The notes beneath the pieces were generated by a model. The model saw only the letters and a program-made list of their open reading frames with translations. It was not told the origin of the DNA and made no database searches. Below, in pieces: positions 1 through 12,100 of a stretch of DNA of 64,000 bases; position 1 is the stretch's first letter; every line of letters begins with the position of its first letter. The stretch is from NCBI RefSeq assembly GCF_947623445.1, contig NC_135240.1, forward strand, positions 20,522,001 to 20,586,000. Direction: 5' to 3'. Made by a program: the position numbers and the translations under genes. This DNA comes from Clavelina lepadiformis. Lineage: Eukaryota > Chordata > Ascidiacea > Aplousobranchia > Clavelinidae.

Positions 1-172
1 ATTTGTGTTTGTATATAGCCTATAAATCATAGTTTTTTAATGTACTTTTGGTGAATGGTATGATATGTTTTGGTAACATAGGTTATTTTAAAAGTTTTCT
101 TGTGGTAAGGTAATTGCATGTGCTGGTTTGCTGACAATAAATTTCTATGTTGGATTAATGGAATTTTGCACC

Positions 173-3100
173 ATGGGTGAAGTTTCTTCAAATGATGGAG
201 AAAAGCTGGCATTCTTAAATGGGCTGAAGCAATACTTAGAGGATAAAGGGTGATTATTTAAATGCAAAAAATTACTAGCTTTATATTGTTTGCCAAAAAC
301 TTTGCATTTTAGCAGTATATATATCTTGATAGGTGAATTTACCGCAATAATAAAGTCACAAAGAAGAATTTAATATTATTCATTAAACTTGCTAAAGCTG
401 CAAAGTCATTTCCTATTAATCGTTTTGGTTCCATTGTTTGAGATATACAGTGGCCCTATATATGCTAAAATATGTCATTGGCAAATTTAAAGGAGAAACT
501 GCTTTGTTGTCATGTCCATGTTGAACATTTTCACATTTTGTATGAGTTCAGTACTATGTATATACCTAGCCTATAGAATAAATTTTGCACGTTTTATTTT
601 TAACAAACCCATTTCATGTATAGCTTGCAGGCTAATTGTGTATTTTTGTTCTGCATCAAATAAAACTCAAGTGTTTTGTTGCACTTTTGTTTATTCACCA
701 TTTGTGACTCCCGTCATAACAATGCACAAAATACTGTATATAATCATGGATTTATTTTCTTGCATAGCCCCAAAAAGTTAACAATAAATGTGTATAAATA
801 TTTATTTATTAAAAGCATTCGGTATAAAATTATTTTATTGATGTTATTGGCAGACAACAATGTAAACAGTTACAGCCTTTATAAAAATCACACAGTGCAA
901 ACTATGACATTTTTATATATTATGTTTTAATTTTTAGGAGAGTACTTGTGCCATATCCACGATTAGCAGGAAAAGTGATTGACTTGCATGATTTGTATAA
1001 TAGAGTGACATCACTTGGAGGATATCAAAAAGTAATCTTTTATATAACACTGCCTTAAAATGTCTTCTAATTAAAATATACCTGTAAAAATATAAGTATT
1101 AAATTGCTTCAGATATTTGTAGTTTTTTAAATACCTTTGATAAATAATATTCTTATCTGTTTTCAGGTAACTGAAAGAGAACTTTGGGAAACTTTTCTTG
1201 CTGATTATAACTTTGATGTAGTTTCATCAACTTTGTGTTTTGGACTTAAAACTATTTATCAAAGGTAACATTAAATACTTGTAGCCTGAATTTCCATGAT
1301 GTTTTTGGAGGGATATGCCAAATCGAACACAAATCTGAATATTAGCACGAATTCACCTTTTTTTTATTCTCACAAATCCAAATCTTCCTGGCAGATTCAG
1401 GTCAAATCCTTTATTTTGTAAAAAGTAAGAAAACAAAAGCATAAAGCAAAATGTTTAGGTTTCCACTTTTTAGGTTGATAGATTCTCAAGAACCTGAATC
1501 TTTTTCGATTTAGCACATCCATTTTTGTTACAGGTTATTGCAGTGAATGCCCTTTATTTTTCTGAGTAGATTCCCCTAGACATCCTGGCTTTGTAAAAAT
1601 GGGTACCCCTCAAAAAAGTTGGATGTCCAACTCTGGCAAACTAAGCTTAATCTGCCAACAGACATAATCAGTCAATGCAATGCTTTTCATGCCTAAGGTT
1701 TCATAAAAACTCTACTTTTTGTATCTCAAAGGGTATGGTCACAATTGCCTGTTAGTATATCTCTTAATACAATCTCTTTATGCTGTGTGCATAACATGGT
1801 GTGGTACAGATCAAGCCTTAAACAATGGCATTATCCAGACATCATTTGATGAGCAACTTGTTGTAGGGTGAAGGCTGATTATTAAAAAAACAATGGCTGC
1901 CAAGTGGGCAACCATTCAGGTCAATTTTGAGTGCCCAAAACTGAATTTGGTTATCATGACACCGGGACACCTGTCAAAATCTGACCCTGTTATTGCCAAC
2001 AGTTAGCCTATGTCATAGATCAGCAACCTGCAGTTCCGAAGCCGCCTGCGAATCTTTCATCCATCTCTTCTGGCTCTCATGGCTTAGAGTCAGTGAGCTC
2101 AAATAGGAAAAATTAAGATGAATAAAAATGATAATGGCCATTTAGCTTAACATTTTGTTAAAATGATGAAGTATATATCTGTTAATTGGCTATTTTTCCT
2201 AGTATATGATGTAATGCATACCTTGCAAAACTGCCATGTTTACAAAACTGAAAAAAAATTGAGATGTCAAAAAACAGTTATTACCAAATAGGTGTTGTAG
2301 CTTGGAGTATGATTTAATTGGCTGGAAACAGGGCCCAGTGGTTCTTAATGGTTAAGGTTGCCGACACCTGGCATATGTTATGATTGCGTGCAATTGCCAC
2401 GTATACATTTATTTTTAAATTTTTTGAATGATATTTTTGTGCAAACAATTTTGTGCAATTTGTATTGTTTAGAAATTAGTTTCAGTCAAATCACCACTGC
2501 AAGATCAGATTCCTTGTTGGTTAAGTACATTTCATTTTAACTTCAACAGAAGGTATATACGGTATATTAGTTCAACAGCAGAATGTTGCCCTATTTAGCA
2601 GTAAAGTTGTATTATGTTTAGTCCATGTGGTAGGTATGTACCATATGAGGAAACATATTCGAATTTGTGAAAACATAAATATGATGTCGCTTGACGCAAA
2701 CAAATCCTGGATTTATTTGCATCAATGGCAAGCGATACTGTCGAGATATAAATTGAATAGTTTAGTTTATAACTTGGCGCATTTGCCAAAAATATGCTTT
2801 GTTTACAAAAAAAATAATGGAATGGTGGGTGTAAATCTTTATTTGTTGGGTAAATGACCTTTAGTGTAAGGAATGCTGTCCCTACTTTGCTAAGTCATCA
2901 AATTAGGTTTTAGTTTTAACAGAAGTTGATAAATTTATCGGTAATACTGTGTTTGAGTTCACCATTGTTGATATTTTTAGCTTGTTTGCTCAAATCTTCC
3001 ATTCCCACGGTATCTAGCTAATTTATTTGAGTTTACGTTCATATTACACTATTCCAGGAAGATTATTTGCAGTAAATTGTGTAGTGTCCTGGTTCGAATT

Positions 3101-6100
3101 CAAATCTTGATTTTGTGAGATATAGATTACTTAATCATACATAGCAGTGTTTTTAATAGTGAGAATTGTTTTAATTTTTTTCAAAAAGTGTGCTTCATTG
3201 GAATTATTTTGTTATTTGTAAAAGCTTCCTATGTTTCTACCTTGTTGTTGTTATAGATTTTTAGAAGCTTATGAGAGTGTTCACTACTTCGGAGATGAGG
3301 AATCTTCTAAAAGATCACATTTTGATGTCTCACTTCGTTATTCCAGAAGGCCTGCGTACATTTCTGGTAAGGACCGTGCAAAAGTTTATTGCAATCCAAG
3401 TAATGGTTACATCATTAATATAACCAACTCATGTTTTTATCACAACTTCTTTGCTATATATTTGCTTTCTATAATGTTGTGCATTCAAAGTAGTGTTGTA
3501 AAAATATAAATAACAATATTTATCAGAACACGACAGAGCACAGCATGGTTTGAATACCACTCGTCTGTCTGAAGCTCGATTTGCTGGAAACAGTAGTGAC
3601 TATGAGAGACTAGTGTTTTCTCTTGTATCATGTTTACCAAATGAAGTTGACTTTGCTATCAATGCATGTACCTTACTCTCTGGTGAATCTAGACATGTTT
3701 TACGGCTTTCTCGCTGCCCACAAATACTGGAAGCATTACTGCTGCATGCAGGAATTGTGTCTGATGGTAAGGTCGTATTTTTTTTAAATTGTTTTGACTG
3801 TTTGTGGTTTAGCAGTAAAATGTTAACTGATTGGATTTCAGAAAACAATTCCTACGCTAGCATAGCAAACGAGTGGAATAAGAAGACAAAACACGACCTT
3901 ATACAATTTTGGAAAGACACAACTTTGGATGAAGATGTGCTTCATAATCTGCTGCTAGTACAACTTAACTTATCCATGGGTGATGTGCAAATGAAAAATA
4001 AATGCAATAATGCTGATTCAACAGTATCTTTGAACTCTCTACCCAAGACAAGGGGTAAGACACGAGTTTACACATTGTTGGTTCTGGCTAGTGATGAAAC
4101 CAATTGGAATGTATTAGCATCTTTTTAGAATCTTATTGAAAGATATATTACCAGATATACAATTCCTGGTTCTTTTTCCTTATAAATGCTTAAGTTTGCA
4201 ATCCACCTTTTTCTGTTAGTTTCTCCATCGCTGACTGGAATGGTTATCTTTCATTTATTTTGTTAAATTATTTCAAAAAAGGGGTCATTGCACCCACTTT
4301 ATCTCTAAACAGTCAAATATTTTTAAACGTCAAGGTTGGAATCAGCACAAGAATTGTCCCATCACTAAATTACTGACCCATGTTCCACATCAAACTAGTA
4401 AATTCTGCAAACTAACTCGTAATGATGTTAAAGACAGTTTTAATAAAGACAGTTTTAAAATCTGTGTAAACTTTGTCTTGCTAAAGTTACTGGTCATGAA
4501 TGTGTTTAAACCGAGGCATGGATAACTAGGGAAACTCCCAGAATAAAATTGTATGCTATATCAGTGGATGTAAAAGGAAGATGGTCATAAAATAAATTTG
4601 TTAGACTTTATGTAACAGCAAAATTTAGCTCAAGGGTAATTGGAAATACAGTATTGCCATTATTTTGTTAATGCAAAATCACACTGGTCTTGCTCATTTA
4701 TAAGATTTATTCTTTTTTTCAGTTTTTGGTACTTTTAACATCGCTTTAGCTGCTGAGCTAGTTGTTGCTTGGCAAGTAGTGAGGCAGGCAAATATACAGT
4801 GCCAGTGGGTCTGTATTCAAATTTTTAGTTTTACCTGACAACAGAATATATCACTATAAATTAAATCAGTGTTTTTCGACAAAGCCCGGTTGGGTTTAAC
4901 AGCGACAACATAACAAAAACTGTTACAATTTACAGAAAATGTAAAAAATAAATATTTCACATTCGACCCATAGAACATTTAGTCTGCACAACTTTACAAA
5001 ACTATAATGACATCATTGTAAATGTCTAGTTTTAAATTTCTATTTACAACTTGATTGCTATTTGACACCTGTGATTAAATCAGCAGAGATTGGTTTAGTA
5101 GTGTAAAATGAATGAATGAATAAAAGTAAAATGAATGAATGAATCCCGATACTGTGAAGTATGAAAATGTCATTAGTTCTGTTATATAATATTGGTACAA
5201 ATCTGCAGAATTACAGATGACTGTGAATTATTACTTTGTAATATTGCTATTGGTTTTTTAGAACATCCTAAAACATGGTCCTCACTTTTCCAATGCAAAC
5301 GTTCTCCAGGAGTGCAGGACTATGAAGGGCAGCGAATTTTGCAGGTAATGTTTGTCATCCGCTGTGGTTTGATACTATTGTTCTGGTTAGCCATTATGCT
5401 GAACAGTATTTTAAAGAATGTTTAATGTCACGTCATTATTAGACATGTGTATGTGAGTTCTATGTTTAGTGCAATTTATTTGTAGATTGCACTCGTTCTG
5501 CTAAATTTGTCCTTCGAACGATTCAATGTGCCTCTTCTTGCAAAGAGCAAAGCTTTTCTTAGATTTGTTTTCCTTTGCATTCATTCAAACTATGGAGCCC
5601 TTCGTCAAACTGGACTTGACATTCTTGGAAATATATCGCCACAGGTAGTTTGTTCACTTTTTTCACTATAATGAATAGGCCATCACATACTGGTGAATAT
5701 TTACTTCAAAAAAGGAAAGAGTTGAATAACTGCTTGTTTGTTTAGCTCAATCTTCTTGATCTTGGCCTCGATATAACACAGTGCATGTACAAGACTGTGG
5801 AGAGCTGTATTTTATCCCTGGACAAATTTGATCAAATCCGAGGTATTACGGTTTTTTATCACCAAAAAAAGTTACTACAATTGGTTAGATTTTAAAATGC
5901 TAGACTGTTTTCATGTCAGTTCTGTAAGCTTTCTCATCATTTTATTTTGTGCTATGTATTTATAAACATAGAATACATGCTATGAATGCAATCCAGCTTT
6001 ACCGAACTATTTTAAACAGGTTTAGAAATTTTGGGAAAATTATGCCGCTCTCCAAGCAACAAGGATGGCCTGATTGTGTTAATAAGTGAAAAAGTTTATA

Positions 6101-9100
6101 ACACTGCCGTTCGGATACTTACCATACTGGATGTCGAATTAGTATTAGCCGCTCTTGAAGCCTTGTATGGGATGTCCAAGCTGGGACCAGAAACCTGTAC
6201 CCGTATCATGCTTATATCGGGCAGCATAGGTATCAAATAGATAAATTTTGATTTTTATAATAACTTGTTTATTAGCGAGTATTGTGTATTACTTGCTTAT
6301 TAGCACTGGCCCCTCACTTTTTGTCAAACTGGTCTCAGCTAAATTTCTGCATTTATAAGCTTGGAAATGCTTGTTAAGTTTGTTGTTATCTTAGTTTACT
6401 CAGTTAAAAGCAATACGGTGTTTTTACATGTAGAATGCACATGTAGCAACATCATAAAAACACATGGAAGCTTTGTTATTATTAACTTATGCTACTGGCA
6501 ATAATTTATCAGTTTTTTTCTGTTTTAGACATTCTAATTAGCTTGGTCACTATAAACGTCCGTGACTTTGGTACTGCCAATTTAGCAAGGATAAGGATTG
6601 CAAAGAGAGTACCCCCAGTAGTTCCTTCTCAACCTGTACATCAACATCCTCCTCAAAGGGTTATCACACCTCATCTCTCTCACCATGGTTTGTAAACAAT
6701 ATATATGTTTTAAATTGGTCTAGTTCCCAAGGTCACCAGGGATTTTTGTCACTACTTTTGTTCAGACAATGTATTTCAGCCTGTGGAATTTCTTAACGGT
6801 ATTATAGTTGCAGTATTGGCAACTATTTTGATGTTTATATGTGCTTACAGCATGTTTTCTCCTCACGGCCATATTTGCGTGATATATATCAATTTCTAGT
6901 ATATACCAGCGTAGTTGGAATTTCAATGAACTGAATTATTTTGTGTTTTATATGGTGTGATACAGGCTATGTAGTTGTATCGTTTTCTGTCGACCATGTT
7001 AGTATTAGCGGTATAAAAGTATTCTTTGTAGGCACAACTAATTTTAGACGCAGATGCATCCGATATTAGCAATATGAACTTGGTTATGTATTTTCTCTGT
7101 TCGAATTTTCTCATTAGTTGAGTGTGACAAAAATAATTTTGACTGAGTTTTACAGTTGTAATTGTTCTAACAATTGTAACTTTTGTGAGGATTTTTTATT
7201 GTTTAACCCAGGGGTGTCAAATTCAATCGCACCAGGTGCCAAAACTCAAAACTTATTTAAAGTCGTGGGCCGTAAGGATAAAACTTGATTGAACGTTTCA
7301 TGACACGAGTACATGAATTGGAACAGGTTGCGAAACAACAACAAATTTTTGATGATTTTTGACTGGGCCATTTTTGATTATTCTTCTCTTACATCATTGT
7401 GTTTCATTCATCTCCTTGCAAAAGCACTAAAGAATTAACAAACAATAAAGAAATAAGCAGCCCAGATAAATCTATTTATTCTATCGTTAGAATGAAACAA
7501 GTGTTAGAATAAATCTATTTATTCTATCGTATGGTGGGGCAACTGCTGTATTGTGGGATTTTTATAATCTTATTTCTTGCTTGAAAAAAGTAAGTTATAT
7601 TGTACAATGATCTCGCGGGCCGGAAATAGTTCTATGTATAAAATAGCATTGCGGGTCAAGTTTTATTGTAAAGCGGGCCGGATGTGGCCCGCAGGCCGGG
7701 AGTTTGACACGTATGGTTTAACCCATGAAAATTGTTTAAATATAACATCACAAGTAATTATGTGGTTCAAGACTGACCACGTTAACAATATGTTTATGCA
7801 GATGATGCAAAAGTCAATAGTAACTTACAATGATGCATTTTAGCCTGGGTTTATTGTGCAGATTGATTTTTGTATAACTTAAATGATGTTATGACATTAT
7901 TAGTATTTATAGCCGTCTAAGTTTGCAAGTTCAACCATGGAACAGTTGTGTCGTTGGGTATTCCCCCAGATTAATCCTAAATTTAGAAAAGGAATTATGG
8001 TATAGTATAGACCAGGGGTCGGCAACCCCTCGCAGATGATTTGACGCGCACGTTATATCACCTTAAGAAAATGTAAAAAATGCCTTACAAAAATGTTTGG
8101 CACGCGAGTTGTTGATGTTTTGACATTATTCATAAACTGGCACACTGCATACGAAAGGTTGCCGACCCCTGGTATAGACAAAGGGATTTTTGTTATGTGT
8201 TCCTTGTAATCAAAATGTAGGTTTTGGTTTAAAAGAGATATGCTTGGTAGAAAAAGATTCAGATTAGTCAACAGTTCTTGCAGTCATTTCACTGTGATTG
8301 AAGGGAATCATTTTACTAGAAATGTTATGTTTTGTTTCATCTTTATCTGTTTGCAAGATTTGTTTTTGTGATAATAGCAAAATGGTCAATATTTGGATTC
8401 GTGATTAAATCGAGAGATTTTTGTTTGATTATGTGTAGCAAACAGTCTTTTCAGTCCGACAAAAAAAAGATATCCATTAGACTATGTATCTATAACTTGA
8501 AAGTTAGTATTTAATTTTAGCTACCTAATTTTGATCCTCAACATTTGTTTTATCAGCACCACACATACAATATCGCAGTTAAACGATCACAGTTTTTATG
8601 CTGATTGCATCAGATCCGTCTTGAACAAGTCTGAGTTTTTGTTGTTGGCAGTAAATATACACCCTTTTACTTTCCCGGTCTCATGACCACTTGTAATGTA
8701 ATTTATACAGAAATAAAAATATTTTGGCCCGGATTTAAATAGTTGTTTTGAACATCACTTTTTGCTATCCCATGCATTTCTGATTGAATATATAGCGTCA
8801 GATCTACCCTTTTAACATCAATGATGCCTAAACTTTACTATTTTCAGGACATCTTGTGCACCCTCCATCAGTATATCAACCTAAAATACCAAGTCAGCAT
8901 GTATATCGGCCTGCAGTTAACACCTACGTTCATCCTCAAGTGGTTCAACCTCCTCCCGCCCAGCAGCCAGCATATAGGCATCCTCGTCAACCACCACCAG
9001 CAAAACCTCTGCATGCAACGGTACCAGTATATACCCATACCGAAAGTCACTCCACACCCCCTGTATATCACTACATGCCAGCACCTCCTGCAGATATCAT

Positions 9101-12100
9101 ACTCGACAAAAGTCCAGAATCGTTCGCTAAGCTTTGGTGAGAATTGGAGAAGCAGTATGTCCTTGCTGTATGTCTGTTAGGTTCAACTTCCTTATTTTAT
9201 CACTTTGCTTTAGGGCTTGGGCTTCGTACAAGTCTTGTCCGAATGATGAAGGAAGTGTGCCAAGAGTGCAGGTATTTGCAGATTATGCAGCCGCTGCAAG
9301 TCGGTATGGAATGTGTGGTACGAAGCAAGTTTTACCTGCTTCTGAATTCGGTCGTTGTCTGCAACAGGTTTTTCCACACACAGCTTCAAGGTATACTTTT
9401 CCCTCAGAATATCAGATTTCCTGCTTCCTTGTTACATTTTCCTATGTTTGGATAGATTTACACCAAAAAGCTTTCGCAGTAATCAGTATTCACTGCTTGC
9501 CAGAGGTGCCAGTACTTCCACCATTTGCTAATTTCTTCTTTTATTGTAAAGCATCTTTTATGAATATTGAATATCATTGGTGCCTACGTTGGAATAACCC
9601 TAGGAATTTGGCCAACAAGCCTTTATGATCATTATCAATTTATTAGATTTAGAAAACAAGAATAAGTTGGATTAGTCTAAATCAGATACCCAGCCTTAGA
9701 ATTCAGCAATTGCGCATATAACGGTAATTCCCCTTATTGTGATTCCAAAATTTAAAAAAAAGTTAATGGAGGGATATTCCGTTAGCCCTGTAATTCCATT
9801 TGATATGCTTGTAGTATTTTTAATTTTGCACAGAGTGAATGAATGCTGGAGTTTAAGATTTACAGATAAATGCAACTTAAATTTTTTTAAATTTAATTTA
9901 ATTTTTCTAATTTAAATTAGATGACATACTGCAACTAGCCAAACGTTTAATAAACAGTTTCAAAGCTACTGTATAAGCAGAGGGAAACAAACAATCCTTG
10001 TTATGACTTCATAATGTATAATTTGAGACAACACAACACGAACAGTGCAAGCATGTCCTTGGCTTATTCGACCAAATGACTTCAACCTGGAATAACTTGT
10101 TACGTTTAAGTTATGTGCCTGTTGTGGTGTGCAAACTGATAGTTTAAAACCTATGAATTTTTGAAATTCACTTCTAAAGAGTTTACTATAAACATAATCA
10201 CTACCTTGCTAGTATTTGCGCTTTGCCCCCCCCCCCCCCAGATATTTTAAAAAATAGGGGACTTTGTTGGATATTAATTATTGAATTACATATTTGACCA
10301 AAGCAGACATCAATGGGGATATCTATTCATCAGGTCATTCTTACACAAAAAAGATGGAAGATAGCATAACCTACAGTGCCTGGCCCATAAAAGCTCTGGC
10401 ACTTGCGAAATGGGCAGTACATTACTAGCGCTGCTTTTTTCACATGGAAAATTTTTAGTTTTTGTATTGTATTTATCTGCTTAGTACTTTATTAAGTCTG
10501 TGGAAATCGTTCACATATTTCTTATAATCTTGGCAGGTTGTTTAATGACAGTAATGGACAGCCTATGTATCATATAACCGGAATACAAAAACGAGCCACA
10601 CCACTGCCTGTTCCTGGACATCACCCACAAGATGTTCTCACTCAAAGCAAACCAGTTGCAGCAGACAAGCCAACCTCTAAGCAACCAGTTGTTGTTTGTA
10701 CTGGAGTAAATCCAAAAAGAACTATAGAAGTTGTGGAGCAAATTAATCCAAACGTTTCTTCAAAAACTTTAAATCATGTTAAAACAGCAGCAGTCAACAC
10801 TTCCTCCATAGAAATCACACCTACCTCAACTAAAGAAGAGAATTCAATGACTAACTCAAATTATGGTGAACTTCATTCAACCGACCCCTCCATCAAGAAT
10901 GAAGTTTTAAATGACACAAATTTGACTGACTCATCTGGAGCAAGACATTCAAATAGCAGTCTAGACACTGGAGACATTGACAGTAAAAATGTGAGAGAAA
11001 ATTGTGACGATCAAGGTGAAAACATGAAGCAATGCACATCATCTTCTGTCAGTAACTTGGACGAAAAATTAACAAACTCTGCAGACGTTGCGTGCATAGC
11101 AAATCCAATGTCAACTAAAAACTGCAAGCTAATCTACAATCATACTTTTAAAAATCATACCAATCCTTTTATCTATAGTGTGAAACAAGAGTGGAGACAT
11201 ACAAATAATATTGATCACAATGATGTTGAATTTAATCCAAAAAGTAACTCTGATAAACTAGCCAATGGTACCAACCAAGCCACACATAAAATGGATGTCA
11301 GTTTGAAAGAAAAGGCCATAAACAATAATTCATCTGTAATTTCCTCTAAAACAGTGAACTCAACAGAAGCTGCTCTGTGCAATGGTGAAGTTGATCATGA
11401 TCATGAGACCAAATGCAATAGTGCAAAAGAGTAAGTTATGTCCATTTTTCTCTATGCTTGTATTCTGTCATTTGTCCTTTGTTTGATATATTTTTTAAAC
11501 TTCTGACTTGGTGTTTTTTGGTACGTAAAGTGATGTAAAGATACTGATGCCGTAAACCTGGGGTACATAACCATTATCCTCTTATTTACCCCCGTACAAC
11601 GTTTTGCCAAGAAGTTTACCTTCCTCCAAACATATACTGTATAAATATTTTTCAAAATTACATACCTGAAAATGATGAAACAATGCAAATTGTTAACGAA
11701 ATGGCAATTAATGCTATTATCGCAATGCTTAATAGCATCACTAATAACAAAATGCATCACTTCAATTTATTTTTATAATTGAAAATGTTACATGTAACTA
11801 TTAAATCAGCAGATTTATTCCTTGGGTAGATGAAATTTATCTCAGATATACAGTTTATGCTGTGTAAGACTGTTCAATGAACATAGGTTTGTGGTAGGAT
11901 ACATAAATGTTTCTCCCAGTGTTGTATTTGTACTCATTTGTTTTTTCTGTCTTCTAGTGATGAAGACAGTGTTGCAAACAAGGAAGGTGTTAATGGCATC
12001 CATGGTCATACGTTCAGCCACAATGGCTCTAAAGGAACATCTGTTGCAAATGGCAACTGTGAACCTTTGAAAATACGACAGATAGTTGTAATAGATAATC

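Noticed and set aside
3085-3150. SINE candidate with B-box-like GGTTCGAATTC and AGATTACTTAATCA tail, similar to 14705-14790
   Set aside because: No matching A-box and similarity limited to two short words; too weak to annotate.
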